From: Streptomyces graminofaciens
GTDB lineage: Bacteria > Actinomycetota > Actinomycetes > Streptomycetales > Streptomycetaceae
NCBI RefSeq assembly: GCF_030294945.1
Contig: NZ_AP018448.1
Span: 9,396,501-9,460,500, forward strand
DNA length: 64,000 nucleotides
Direction of reading: 5' to 3'
Under the pieces are notes generated by a model. The model was not told where the DNA came from. It did not search any database and saw only the letters and a list, made by a program, of their open reading frames with translations. The translations under genes were made by a program, and so were the position numbers. How positions within the stretch are numbered: position 1 is the stretch's first letter; the number at the start of each line of letters is the position of its first letter. This document shows positions 27,860-36,534 of this stretch, in pieces.

Positions 27860-29110
27860 GTGGGGGACAGCGTGGCCAAGCGCGAGAGAGTCATGAGGAT
27901 GTCGGTCGAGCAGCCGCTGTGGCGCGCCCTCACCGGCTACCGGCTCCTGACGATGGTGTACGTGATCGGCCTGTTCGCCAGCGCGTACGACAAGTTCGAC
28001 CGCCCCTGGCTGGCCGTCGCCTACCTGGCCGTGCTGTCCGGCTGGACCCTGCTGACCCTGCCCAAGGTGGCCAACGCGGCCAACTGCACCAAGCGGTTCC
28101 TCGCCGCCGACCTCACAGTCGCGCTCGTCGGCATCCTGCTCACGCGGTTCGCCGACTCGACCGCGCGGGTGGAGGCGGGCGGTCCGACCCTGCCGTCGAT
28201 ATGGACCGCGGGCGCGGTGCTGGCCTTCGCCATCAAGGGCGGCTGGCGCTGGGCCGCGTTCGCCTCCACGCTCGTCGCCGTCGCCAACCTCATCCATCGC
28301 GGCGCCCCGACCCGCGACACCATCCACAACGTGCTGCTGGTCTGGGTCGCCTCCATCGCCATCGGGTACGTCGTCGAGGTCGCCCGCGCCTCGGAGCGCA
28401 CGCTCGCCCGCGCCCTGGAGATCGAGGCCGCGACCCGTGAACGGGAGCGGCTCGCCCGGGACATCCACGACGGCGTGCTCCAGGTCCTCGCCATGGTCCA
28501 GCGGCGCGGCACCGCCCTCGGCGGCGAGGCCGCCGAGCTGGGCCGGATGGCGGGCGAGCAGGAGGTCGCGCTGCGGACGCTCGTCTCCGGCGGTCTGGTC
28601 CCCGTCTCGCGGGTGTCGGAGGACGCGGCCGAGGGTGCGCTCGTCCGGGCGGTGGAGGAACCGGACGACATGTCCACTGGCCCGGTGGATCTCCGCGCGC
28701 TCCTCGTCCCGTTCGCCGCCGCGGACGTCACCCTCTCCGAGCCCGGCAGCCCCGTACCGCTGTCCCCGCCCGCCGCGCGCGAGCTGGCGGCGGCCGTCGG
28801 TGCCGCCCTGGACAATGTCCGTAAGCACGCGGGAGCGGAGGCCAGGGCCTGGATCCTGGTCGAGGACTGGCCGGACGAGGTGATCGTGACCGTACGGGAC
28901 GACGGGCCGGGCATCCCCGAGGGGCGGCTCGCGCAGGCCGAGGGCGAGGGCCGGCTCGGAGTGGCCCAGTCCATCCGGGGGCGGCTGCGCGACATCGGCG
29001 GCACGGCCGAGCTGATCTCGGTCCCCGGGCAGGGCACGGAAGTCGAGCTGAAGGTACCGAAGGCCCCACAGGGGCCGAAGGACACACGGGGGAAGGCGGA
29101 GAAGCGGTGA
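27860..29110 (+). CDS. macS: Sensor histidine kinase MacS
   Basis: This 416-residue NarL-type sensor kinase has about five N-terminal membrane helices (residues 25-175), a DHp helix with the phosphorylated His203 in RDIHDGVLQVLA, and a C-terminal ATPase domain with the N-box ALDNVRKHAG and the G-box DDGPGIPEG. The S. coelicolor orthologue MacS, with MacR, controls genes for morphogenetic membrane proteins and antibiotic production (from memory). The GTG at 27860 is used; an ATG (27893) also precedes the helices. The macR start overlaps its stop by four bases. Confidence 0.88.
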   Translation: MGDSVAKRERVMRMSVEQPLWRALTGYRLLTMVYVIGLFASAYDKFDRPWLAVAYLAVLSGWTLLTLPKVANAANCTKRFLAADLTVALVGILLTRFADSTARVEAGGPTLPSIWTAGAVLAFAIKGGWRWAAFASTLVAVANLIHRGAPTRDTIHNVLLVWVASIAIGYVVEVARASERTLARALEIEAATRERERLARDIHDGVLQVLAMVQRRGTALGGEAAELGRMAGEQEVALRTLVSGGLVPVSRVSEDAAEGALVRAVEEPDDMSTGPVDLRALLVPFAAADVTLSEPGSPVPLSPPAARELAAAVGAALDNVRKHAGAEARAWILVEDWPDEVIVTVRDDGPGIPEGRLAQAEGEGRLGVAQSIRGRLRDIGGTAELISVPGQGTEVELKVPKAPQGPKDTRGKAEKR

Positions 29111-29826
29111 CGGAGAGCAGGACAGTGGCCGGACAAGCACAGCGGAACGGCGGCGCCGGGGGCGGCGGGATCAGGGTCATGGTGGTGGACGACCACCCCA
29201 TGTGGCGTGACGCCGTCGCCCGGGACCTGGCCGAGTCGGGCTTCGACGTGGTCGCCACGGCGGGCGACGGCGACCAGGCCGTACGCCGTGCGCAGGCGGT
29301 GGGGCCCGACGTCCTCGTGCTGGACCTCAACCTGCCGCTGAAGCCCGGCGTCCAGGTCTGCAAGGAACTGGTGGGCGTCAACCCGGCCCTGCGCGTGCTG
29401 GTCCTCTCGGCGAGCGGTGAGCACGCGGACGTACTGGAGGCGGTGAAGTCCGGCGCGACGGGCTATCTGCTGAAGTCGGCGTCGACCGAGGAGCTGATCG
29501 ACGCGGTGCGCCGCACGGCCGTCGGCGACCCGGTGTTCACCCCCGGCCTCGCGGGCCTGGTCCTCGGTGAGTACCGCCGCCTGGCCTCCGAGCCGGCGCC
29601 CGCCGCGGGCGCCGACGAGCCCAAGGCGCCGCAGCTCACCGAGCGCGAGACCGAGGTGCTCCGCCTGGTCGCCAAGGGCCTGAGCTACAAGCAGATCGCC
29701 GAGCGCCTGGTCATCTCGCACCGCACGGTCCAGAACCACGTCCAGAACACCCTCGGCAAGCTCCAGCTCCACAACCGGGTCGAGCTGGTCCGCTATGCCA
29801 TAGAGCGGGGTCTCGACGACGAGTAA
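29107..29826 (+). CDS. macR: Response regulator MacR
   Basis: A 239-residue NarL/FixJ-family regulator. The receiver has VVDDHPMWR, the phosphorylated Asp73 in LVLDLNLPL and the Lys in YLLKSAS. The LuxR-type helix-turn-helix is at about residues 175-235 (LTERETEVLRLVAKGLSYKQ). Translation is coupled to macS by GTGA. The published MacR site, as I recall, is TGAGTAC-N2-GTACTCA; one perfect copy exists at 49770-49785 in this window. Confidence 0.9.
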   Translation: MTESRTVAGQAQRNGGAGGGGIRVMVVDDHPMWRDAVARDLAESGFDVVATAGDGDQAVRRAQAVGPDVLVLDLNLPLKPGVQVCKELVGVNPALRVLVLSASGEHADVLEAVKSGATGYLLKSASTEELIDAVRRTAVGDPVFTPGLAGLVLGEYRRLASEPAPAAGADEPKAPQLTERETEVLRLVAKGLSYKQIAERLVISHRTVQNHVQNTLGKLQLHNRVELVRYAIERGLDDE

Positions 29827-29980
29827 ACGCCCCGAATCACTCCATAGGGTGAAGGTGATTTGATCAACTCACCTGCAATCACCCGGAATTCGCCGGATTT
29901 GACCTCCCGTACATGCCGAAGTGACGTGGATCACTATTAGCGTGACCTTCACCAGGCAACCGCGGCGAAGGGACATTTCC

Positions 29981-31009
29981 ATGCGGGTCGGAGTACTGAC
30001 CGGAGGCGGCGACTGCCCCGGGCTCAATGCCGTCATCCGGGGCATCGTCCGCAAGGGCGTGCAGGAGTACGGCTACGACTTCGTCGGCTTCCGGGACGGC
30101 TGGCGGGGACCGCTGGAGAACGACACCGTACGGCTCGACATCCCCACCGTGCGCGGCATCCTGCCCCGCGGCGGCACCATCCTCGGCTCCTCGCGCACCA
30201 ACCCGCTGAAGCAGGAGAACGGCATCCGCCGCATCAAGGACACCCTCGCCAAGCAGGAGGTCGGGGCGCTCATCGCGATCGGCGGCGAGGACACGCTCGG
30301 AGTCGCCGCCCGCCTGTCCGACGAGTACGGCGTGCCGTGCGTGGGCGTCCCGAAGACGATCGACAACGACCTGTCCGCCACCGACTACACCTTCGGCTTC
30401 GACACCGCGGTCGGCATCGCCACGGAGGCCATCGACCGCCTCCACACCACCGCCGAGTCCCATATGAGGGTCCTGGTCTGCGAGGTGATGGGCCGTCACG
30501 CCGGCTGGATCGCCCTCCACTCCGGCCTCGCCGGCGGCGCCAACGTCATCCTCATCCCCGAGCAGCGCTTCGACCTCGACCAGGTGTGCGCCTGGATCAC
30601 CTCCCGCTTCAAGGCGTCGTACGCCCCGATCGTGGTCGTCGCCGAGGGCGCGATGCCCAAGGACGGCGATGTGGTGCTGAAGGACGGGTCGCTGGACTCC
30701 TTCGGCCATGTCCGCCTGTCCGGGGTGGGCGAGTGGCTGGCGAAGGAGATCGAGAAGCGCACCGGCAAGGAGGCCCGCACGACGGTCCTGGGACACATCC
30801 AGCGGGGCGGCACCCCCAGCGCCTTCGACCGCTGGCTCGCCACCCGCTTCGGCCTCCACGCCATCGAGGCGGTCCGGGACGGCGACTTCGGCAAGATGGT
30901 CGCCCTGCGGGGGACGGACATCGTCCGCGTCCCCATCGCGGAGGCCACGGCGAAGCTGAAGACGGTGGACCCGAAGCTGTACCAGGAGGTGGGCGTCTTC
31001 TTCGGCTGA
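29981..31009 (+). CDS. pfkA: 6-phosphofructokinase with PPi-type active-site residues
   Basis: A 342-residue phosphofructokinase of the actinobacterial group. The catalytic motif is PKTIDNDL (Asp128) and the phosphate loop is GGGDCPGLNA. Two specificity positions are notable. GGEDT has Asp104, where ATP-dependent enzymes usually have Gly, and Lys125 precedes TIDND, where classic ATP enzymes have Gly. Asp plus Lys is the pattern usually linked to pyrophosphate-dependent enzymes. Some actinobacterial ATP enzymes resemble PPi enzymes, so the phosphate donor is uncertain. The start at 29981 excludes an upstream extension. macRS is directly upstream. Confidence 0.9.
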   Translation: MRVGVLTGGGDCPGLNAVIRGIVRKGVQEYGYDFVGFRDGWRGPLENDTVRLDIPTVRGILPRGGTILGSSRTNPLKQENGIRRIKDTLAKQEVGALIAIGGEDTLGVAARLSDEYGVPCVGVPKTIDNDLSATDYTFGFDTAVGIATEAIDRLHTTAESHMRVLVCEVMGRHAGWIALHSGLAGGANVILIPEQRFDLDQVCAWITSRFKASYAPIVVVAEGAMPKDGDVVLKDGSLDSFGHVRLSGVGEWLAKEIEKRTGKEARTTVLGHIQRGGTPSAFDRWLATRFGLHAIEAVRDGDFGKMVALRGTDIVRVPIAEATAKLKTVDPKLYQEVGVFFG

Positions 31010-31016
31010 CCCGGGG

Positions 31017-31059
31017 CCCCCGCGCCCCGTCAGGGGCGCGGGGAACCGCGCGGGCAACC
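31017..31059. repeat. GGGGCGCGGGG intergenic repeat, copy E, likely terminator
   Basis: cccccgcgccccgtcagggg pairs with the following cgcgggg, then aaccgcgcgggcaacc. It fills the gap between the convergent pfkA and anthranilate synthase genes and can fold into a hairpin serving both. Confidence 0.65.
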
Positions 31060-31066
31060 TCGTGGG

Positions 31067-32947
31067 CTACACGGAGCGCCGGCCCGAGAACGTGCCCGTC
31101 CCCCGCACCTGCCCCACCAACTCCCGCACCACATCCGCCCCGTTCAGCGTCAGCACCGACTCCGGATGGAACTGCACCCCCGCGAACCCGGCCCCGCGTA
31201 CGGCGTGCACCTCCCCGTTCTCCGCCCGGCTGATCTCGATGCCGTGCACGGCCAGCTCCCGGGCCGCCTCGTCGTCGCAGCGCGCCACGAAGCTGTTGTA
31301 GAAGCCGACGGTCTCGGTCCGCCCGAACAGGTCGATCGTCGTCTGCGCGCCCTGGTACGGCACCTCCTTGCGCACGATCTCCAGGCCCAGCTCGGCCGCG
31401 ATCAGCTCGTGCCCGAGGCAGACGCCGAGGACGCCGTGCCGGTGGATCCGGAGCACCTCGGCGGTCAGGCCGCGCAGGAACCGCATCTTCGGGTCGGCCG
31501 GGTCGCCCGGGTCACCGGGTCCGGGGCCCAGCACCACCGGCCCCTCGTGCGAGAGCACCGCCTCCCGCAGCCCGGGCTCGTCGTAGCGCCGGACGGTGAC
31601 CTCAAGACCGCCCGAGCGCAGCACATGCGCGAGCATCGCCGTGAAGGTGTCCTCGGCGTCGACGACCAGCGCGTGGCCCCGCAGGGACTCCGACTGCTCC
31701 TGCATCCGCAGCCAGAACGGCGCCAGTGAGGACCGGCGCCCGTCGAGCGCCGCCCGCACCCGGGGGTCGTCCGCCAGCCGGGGCCGTACGCCCTCCTCGC
31801 GCGGCCGCCGCCCGAGAACGCCCAGGGCCGCCAGCACCCCCGCCGCCTTCGCGTGGGTCTCGGCGACCTCGCTCGCCGGGTCCGAACCCCGCACCAGCGT
31901 GGCGCCCACCGGCACTCTCAGCCGGCCGTCGGCCGCGATGTCCGCCGTACGGATGAGGATGGGGGAGTCGAGGGTCTGGGCACCGCCCGCGTCCCGGCCC
32001 AGCAGCGCCAGCGCGCCGGCGTAGTAGCCGCGCCCGCCGACTTCGTGGCGCTCGATGACCCGGCAGGCGTTCTGCACCGGCGAGCCGGTGACCGTCGCCG
32101 CGAACATGGTCTCCCTCAGGACCTCCCGCACATCCAGCGAGGACTTCCCGCGCAGCTCGTACTCGGTGTGCGCGAGGTGTGCCATCTCCTTCAGCCGGGG
32201 GCCGACCACCACGCCGCCCATGTCGCCGACCGTGCACATCATCTTGAGTTCCTCGTCGACGACCATCGACAGCTCCTCGATCTCCTTGCCGTCGGCGAGG
32301 AAGTCGAGCAGATGCTCGGGTGTCGGGCCGTTGGCCGGGTAGCGGTACGTGCCGCTGATCGGGTTCATCACGACCGTGCCGCCGGACATACGGACGTGCA
32401 CCTCGGGGCTCGCGCCGACGAGGGTCCGCTCACCTGTGTGCACGACGAACGTCCAGTACGCGCCCCGCTCGCCTTCGAGGAGCCGCCGGAAGAGCGCGAG
32501 GGCGTCCGCGCGCGAGAACCCCGGGATCTCGCCCTCGTATGTCCGCCGGATCACGAAGTTCGCGCCTTCGCCGTGCCCGATCTCCTCGCGCAGCACCCGG
32601 CCGACGATCTCCGCGTACTCCTCGTCGGCCACGTCGAAGCCGCCGCCCCGGACCTGGACGTCGTGCGCGGGCAGCTCGGTGAGGGCCTGGGCGAGCGGCA
32701 GTTCGTACGACTCCTCCGGCGTCAGCACCGACAGGGGGGTGCCGTCGTCGCGAACGTCGAAGCCGCGTTCGCGGATCTGACGGAAGGGGACGAGGGCCAG
32801 CCCCTCCTCGGGGAGGTCGGCGAGCCGCTCGTACGTGGTGACCGGGCCGAGCAGGACCTCGACGGTGTCGTGGTCGTGGAGGCCCGGGGTGCGGCGGCGC
32901 AGCAGGGCGAACGGGCGGGGATCGTCGAGCAGATCGTGCAGATGCAT
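31067..32947 (-). CDS. trpEG: Anthranilate synthase, fused TrpE-TrpG
   Basis: A 626-residue fusion. The N-terminal chorismate-binding TrpE-like domain (to about residue 430) has MNPISGTYRYP, EELSMVVDEELKMMC and TVTGSPVQNACRV. The C-terminal glutamine amidotransferase domain has nucleophile Cys in GVCLGHELIA and the His/Glu pair in VQFHPESVLTL. Together they make anthranilate from chorismate and glutamine. It is preceded on the same strand by a Trp-rich leader peptide and an attenuator hairpin, which establishes tryptophan biosynthesis rather than phenazine (PhzE) as the main role. GAGGAA precedes the ATG at 32947. Confidence 0.93.
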   Translation of the reverse strand: MHLHDLLDDPRPFALLRRRTPGLHDHDTVEVLLGPVTTYERLADLPEEGLALVPFRQIRERGFDVRDDGTPLSVLTPEESYELPLAQALTELPAHDVQVRGGGFDVADEEYAEIVGRVLREEIGHGEGANFVIRRTYEGEIPGFSRADALALFRRLLEGERGAYWTFVVHTGERTLVGASPEVHVRMSGGTVVMNPISGTYRYPANGPTPEHLLDFLADGKEIEELSMVVDEELKMMCTVGDMGGVVVGPRLKEMAHLAHTEYELRGKSSLDVREVLRETMFAATVTGSPVQNACRVIERHEVGGRGYYAGALALLGRDAGGAQTLDSPILIRTADIAADGRLRVPVGATLVRGSDPASEVAETHAKAAGVLAALGVLGRRPREEGVRPRLADDPRVRAALDGRRSSLAPFWLRMQEQSESLRGHALVVDAEDTFTAMLAHVLRSGGLEVTVRRYDEPGLREAVLSHEGPVVLGPGPGDPGDPADPKMRFLRGLTAEVLRIHRHGVLGVCLGHELIAAELGLEIVRKEVPYQGAQTTIDLFGRTETVGFYNSFVARCDDEAARELAVHGIEISRAENGEVHAVRGAGFAGVQFHPESVLTLNGADVVRELVGQVRGTGTFSGRRSV

Positions 32948-33005
32948 GGGGCGTTCCTCATTCCTGGCGGTGATCGAGGAGGAACGGACCCGGTCGCGAA
33001 AACAC

Positions 33006-33032
33006 CGAAGGCCGCCCCTCGGGCGGCCTTCG
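33006..33032 (-). terminator. trp attenuator terminator
   Basis: A perfect 12-base stem (33006-33017 with 33021-33032, 3-base loop) is followed on the minus strand by GTGTTTT. It lies between the leader peptide stop (33054) and the trpEG start (32947) and is the expected terminator that forms when tryptophan is plentiful. Confidence 0.9.
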
Positions 33033-33053
33033 CGAAGTCGTGCGTACGCGCAG

Positions 33054-33116
33054 TCAGTGGGCCGCCGGGAGGACGGTCCACCACCAGTTCTGGTTCTGGG
33101 TCGAGTGCGCGAACAT
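33054..33116 (-). CDS. trpL: trp leader peptide
   Basis: A 20-residue frame on the minus strand, starting ATG at 33116 and ending TGA, contains three consecutive Trp codons at positions 11-13, after two Gln-Asn pairs. It lies 22 bases before the attenuator hairpin and about 107 bases before trpEG. Ribosome stalling at the Trp run when charged tRNA-Trp is low would favour the anti-terminator. A similar leader is known, from memory, in front of trpEG in other Streptomyces. Confidence 0.93.
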   Translation of the reverse strand: MFAHSTQNQNWWWTVLPAAH

Positions 33117-33407
33117 GCGCCGCACCTTACACGAGGCGCCAACGAGTCACGGTTCAACGACACCCAGGACCCCGCGCGGATCGCCGTACCGCAGGCCACC
33201 GGTAGCAAAGCGGCACCGGCGGAAATCCTGGCCCGGCCGCCCTCCCGGAAGGCGGGCCCAGCGGTTCCGGTGCTCGTCCAAGGGAGCAAGGGCCTCTGTA
33301 GGGTCTGCGACGGCGACAACTCCGACGGCCGTCCCTGAGGCCCTGGACCTCCTCGCCTCCCGCGCCGGCTCCGGCCGCCGGCACCACGACCTGGGAGTCA
33401 GCCCCGA

Positions 33408-34079
33408 ATGACCGCGCACGACATCGCCCGCCTGCTGCCCGCCGTACCCGACCTGAGGGACCGGCTCCGGGCCATGGCGATGCTGGAGGCGATCCTCAGC
33501 CCAGAGCGGGCCGACCGGTACCACTCCTACGACCGCGCCTGGTCGCCCGGCGTCGAGGTGGCCACCATGAGCACCGGCTCGGGCGACGAGTTCTCCGTGG
33601 TCTTCGAGGACGGCACGGCGTACATCAGGGGCTTCGCCCACGAGTCCCCGATGAGCCCGTACGCGGCCGACGGCCCCTGGCCGGGCGTCCTCGACAAGGT
33701 GCCCGAGCCGCTGCGGCGCTGGGTGAGCGAGCCGGCGTTCACCGATGAGGACGGCATCCCGGTGGTCACCGCCTGCCTGTGGCGCGGCCCGTCCGACGAC
33801 GGCTGGCGCACCGGCGACATCGACTACCCGGACGGCCCCGACCCCGACGGCGCGAACCACCTCTTCCGCCTCCTCGCGACCCCGGGCCCCGCCGCCCCGG
33901 ACGCCTTCCGCGAGTTCGCCGAGGACCACTACGGCGAGCCCCTGGACCCGGCGGCCGTCCGGCACGTGTACGCCCTGCGCCCGCTGACCGGCGCGGTGGT
34001 CGCCGCCCTGAACGGCGACGTCACCCTCGCCGACCTGGCCGAGGACGCCGAGGCCGTGGGCTACCCGCAGGTGGGCTGA
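33408..34079 (+). CDS. Hypothetical protein (DUF6333-like)
   Basis: A 223-residue soluble acidic protein rich in Trp and Pro motifs (ADGPWPGVLDKVPEPLRRWV, ACLWRGPSDDGW). I see no catalytic motif, signal or membrane segment. Similar proteins occur singly in Streptomyces and some may be immunity- or toxin-associated, but nothing next to it suggests that here. The ATG at 33408 begins the clear coding bias. It sits between the divergent trp leader and aroH; the 291-base spacer (33117-33407) must hold the trp promoter. Confidence 0.6.
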   Translation: MTAHDIARLLPAVPDLRDRLRAMAMLEAILSPERADRYHSYDRAWSPGVEVATMSTGSGDEFSVVFEDGTAYIRGFAHESPMSPYAADGPWPGVLDKVPEPLRRWVSEPAFTDEDGIPVVTACLWRGPSDDGWRTGDIDYPDGPDPDGANHLFRLLATPGPAAPDAFREFAEDHYGEPLDPAAVRHVYALRPLTGAVVAALNGDVTLADLAEDAEAVGYPQVG

Positions 34080-34172
34080 CCCGCACGGCCCGCCGCAGCC
34101 GAACGAGCGGGGAATGTCTCACTTGATGGGCAGGGGGATGGACGCCTGACACAACCCCGTAATGTGGACGTC

Positions 34173-35522
34173 GTGACCGTGAACGCTAAGTCCAGCGCGA
34201 GCGCTGGCAACACCTGGCGAGACCTGCCCGCGGCGCAGCAGCCCGAGTACCCCGACACCGAGGCTCTGCGCGCAGTCGTTGCGGAGCTCGAGTCGTATCC
34301 GCCGCTCGTCTTCGCGGGCGAGTGCGACCAGCTGCGCGCCCGGATGGCGGCCGTCGCCAAGGGAGAGGCGTTCCTCCTCCAGGGCGGCGACTGCGCGGAG
34401 GCCTTCGACGCCGTCTCGGCCGACCACATCCGCAACAAGCTGAAGACGCTGCTCCAGATGGGCGCCGTCCTCACGTACGCGGCCTCCGTGCCGGTCGTGA
34501 AGGTCGGCCGCATCGCCGGGCAGTACTCCAAGCCCCGCTCCAAGGGCACCGAGACCCGCGACGGCGTGACCCTGCCGACCTACCGCGGCGACTCGGTCAA
34601 CGGCTTCGACTTCAACGAGGCCGCCCGCATCCCGGACCCCGAGCGCCTGAAGCGGATGTACAACGCCTCCGCGTCCACGCTCAACCTGGTGCGCGCCTTC
34701 ACCACCGGCGGTTACGCCGACCTGCGCCAGGTGCACGCCTGGAACCAGGACTTCGTGAAGTCGTCCCCGTCCGGCCAGCGCTACGAGCAGCTCGCCCGCG
34801 AGATCGACAACGCGCTGAACTTCATGCACGCCTGCGGGACCGACCCGGAGGAGTTCCGCACCGTCGAGTTCTTCTCCTCGCACGAGGCGCTGCTGCTGGA
34901 CTACGAGTCGGCGCTGACCCGCGTGGACTCGCGCACGGGCCGGCTGTACGACGTCTCCGCGCACATGGTGTGGATCGGCGAGCGCACCCGCCAGCTGGAC
35001 CACGCGCACATCGAGTTCGCCTCGCAGATCCGCAACCCGATCGGGATCAAGCTCGGCCCGACGACCACGGCCGAGGAGGCGCTCCAGTACATCGAGCGTC
35101 TCGACCCCGACCGCGAGCCGGGCCGGCTGACCTTCATCGTCCGCATGGGCGCCGACAAGGTCCGCGACAAGCTCCCCGAGCTGGTCGAGAAGGTCACCGC
35201 CTCCGGCGCGACCGTGGCCTGGGTGACCGACCCGATGCACGGCAACACCTTCGAGGCGGCCTCCGGCCACAAGACCCGCCGCTTCGACGACGTGCTCGAC
35301 GAGGTCAAGGGCTTCTTCGAGGTCCACAAGGGCCTGGGCACCCACCCGGGCGGCATCCACGTGGAGCTCACCGGCGACGACGTCACCGAGTGCGTGGGCG
35401 GCGGCGACGAGATCTTCGTCGACGACCTCCACCAGCGTTACGAGACGGCCTGCGACCCCCGGCTCAACCGCAGCCAGTCCCTTGACCTGGCGTTCCTGGT
35501 CGCGGAGCTGTACCGCGACTAG
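34173..35522 (+). CDS. aroH: Class II 3-deoxy-7-phosphoheptulonate synthase
   Basis: A 449-residue class II (plant-type) DAHP synthase, the first enzyme of the shikimate pathway, which condenses erythrose 4-phosphate and phosphoenolpyruvate. Key segments are LLQGGDCAEAF (metal-binding Cys), KVGRIAGQYSKPRS, HMVWIGERTRQLDHAH, KLGPTTT, VTDPMHGNTF and GGIHVELTGDDVTECVGGG, which hold the substrate and metal ligands. The start is taken as GTG 34173; another GTG (34164) is in frame. A strong terminator follows. Its location beside trpEG links chorismate supply and tryptophan synthesis, and mycobacterial aroG has a similar neighbourhood. Confidence 0.94.
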   Translation: MTVNAKSSASAGNTWRDLPAAQQPEYPDTEALRAVVAELESYPPLVFAGECDQLRARMAAVAKGEAFLLQGGDCAEAFDAVSADHIRNKLKTLLQMGAVLTYAASVPVVKVGRIAGQYSKPRSKGTETRDGVTLPTYRGDSVNGFDFNEAARIPDPERLKRMYNASASTLNLVRAFTTGGYADLRQVHAWNQDFVKSSPSGQRYEQLAREIDNALNFMHACGTDPEEFRTVEFFSSHEALLLDYESALTRVDSRTGRLYDVSAHMVWIGERTRQLDHAHIEFASQIRNPIGIKLGPTTTAEEALQYIERLDPDREPGRLTFIVRMGADKVRDKLPELVEKVTASGATVAWVTDPMHGNTFEAASGHKTRRFDDVLDEVKGFFEVHKGLGTHPGGIHVELTGDDVTECVGGGDEIFVDDLHQRYETACDPRLNRSQSLDLAFLVAELYRD

Positions 35523-35540
35523 TGACAGCTGACGCAACAG

Positions 35541-35589
35541 AGTGGAGTGGGGCGCGGATCACATACGATCCGCGCCCCACTCCACTTTT
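35541..35589 (+). terminator. Rho-independent terminator after aroH
   Basis: Perfect 20-base arms (35541-35560 and 35567-35586), 6-base loop, then TTT. It ends the aroH transcript 19 bases after the stop. Confidence 0.93.
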
Positions 35590-35613
35590 GCGCTCCCGGA
35601 GTGCCGGGTAAGG

Positions 35614-35632
35614 TTAGGTTAGCCTTATTGAT
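35614..35632. promoter_or_regulatory. Iron box (DmdR/IdeR-type) upstream of bfd
   Basis: TTAGGTTAGCCTTATTGAT fits the left half of the actinobacterial iron-box consensus (TTAGGTTAGGCTAACCTAA) perfectly except one base and the right half partially. It lies 22 bases before the bfd start, where binding of an iron-loaded DmdR/IdeR repressor would block transcription, so bfd should rise when iron is scarce and stored iron must be released. Confidence 0.75.
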
Positions 35633-35653
35633 CTCGGCGGGAGGTGAATCCGC

Positions 35654-35878
35654 GTGTACGTCTGCAGCTGCTTCCAGGTGACTGAAGCGCAGGTCCAGCA
35701 GCACGCGGACAGGGGAGCCTGTACGCCCCGCCAGATAGCCTCCGCCTGCAAGGCCGGCACGGACTGCGGCTCGTGTGTCCGCCGGATCCAGGCGATTCTC
35801 GGCCGGGGCGCGTTCCCGCGCCGTGACCTGGCCGACCGGAGTGAGCCGGTTCTGACCGAACTCGAGGAAGCGGCGTAG
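35654..35878 (+). CDS. bfd: Bacterioferritin-associated ferredoxin
   Basis: A 74-residue [2Fe-2S] protein with the Bfd pattern: CSC near the start, then CKAGTDCGSC with the other two ligands. Bfd docks on bacterioferritin and reduces the ferric core to release iron. It starts at GTG 35654 behind a likely iron box and converges with bfr, the two stops only one base apart, so the transcripts probably overlap. Length is normal for the family. Confidence 0.92.
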   Translation: MYVCSCFQVTEAQVQQHADRGACTPRQIASACKAGTDCGSCVRRIQAILGRGAFPRRDLADRSEPVLTELEEAA

Positions 35879-35879
35879 C

Positions 35880-36359
35880 TCAGCTCTCCGGCTGCTCGAT
35901 CAGCTGCGCGAGGTAGAGCGCCTCACCGAGCTTCTCCAGCAGCTCCAGCTGGGTGTCGAGGTAGTCGATGTGGTGTTCCTCGTCCGCGAGGATCGACTCG
36001 AAGATGTTCGCCGAGGTGACGTCGCCCTTCTCGCGCATCACCTTGATACCGCGCTTGAGCCGGTCGATCGCCTCGACCTCGATCTGCCGGTCGGCCTCGA
36101 ACATCTCCTTGACCGTCTGCCCGACCCGGACGTGGAACAGCCGCTGGTAGTTCGGGAGCCCGTCCAGGAACAGGATCCGGTCGGTGAGCACTTCCGCGTG
36201 CTTCATCTCGTCGAACGACTCGTGCCGCGTGTACTTCGCGAGCTTCGTCCACCCGAAGTTCTCCTGCATCTTCGCGTGCAGGAAGTACTGGTTGATCGCG
36301 GTCAGTTCGGCGGTCAGCTGCTCGTTGAGGAATTCGATGACCTCGGGGTCGCCCTGCAT
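35880..36359 (-). CDS. bfr: Bacterioferritin
   Basis: A 159-residue ferritin-like protein that stores iron in a 24-mer. The haem ligand Met52 is in FDEMKHAEVL. Ferroxidase residues are present: Glu18, Glu51, His54, Glu94, Glu127 and His130 in DEEHHIDYLD. The start at 36359 follows GAAGGAA. The upstream AT-rich stretch (36436-36472, with cttagtaagtaagtcc) is a likely promoter; in contrast to bfd no good iron box is visible. Confidence 0.95.
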   Translation of the reverse strand: MQGDPEVIEFLNEQLTAELTAINQYFLHAKMQENFGWTKLAKYTRHESFDEMKHAEVLTDRILFLDGLPNYQRLFHVRVGQTVKEMFEADRQIEVEAIDRLKRGIKVMREKGDVTSANIFESILADEEHHIDYLDTQLELLEKLGEALYLAQLIEQPES

Positions 36360-36534
36360 CGCTACGGGTTCCTTCCAAGCGGGGAACTAGGAGGTTGCGC
36401 CGCGATGATTGCACCGGCATCGAAGATCGTCCAGTAAGTGCAAGCTTAGTAAGTAAGTCCATCCTTAGTCCGATTTGCCCGAATGAACTCGATCTTGGTC
36501 ATGGGCATCGCCCGAGGTCTGTCAGGATGGAGTC

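Noticed and set aside
26816..29140. 774-codon minus-strand frame across plsC and macS
   Set aside because: Shadow frame of two well-supported genes; its composition is not protein-like.
31067..32947. PhzE-type phenazine enzyme linked to the terpene gene
   Set aside because: The tryptophan leader and attenuator show that it serves tryptophan synthesis; no other phenazine genes are present.
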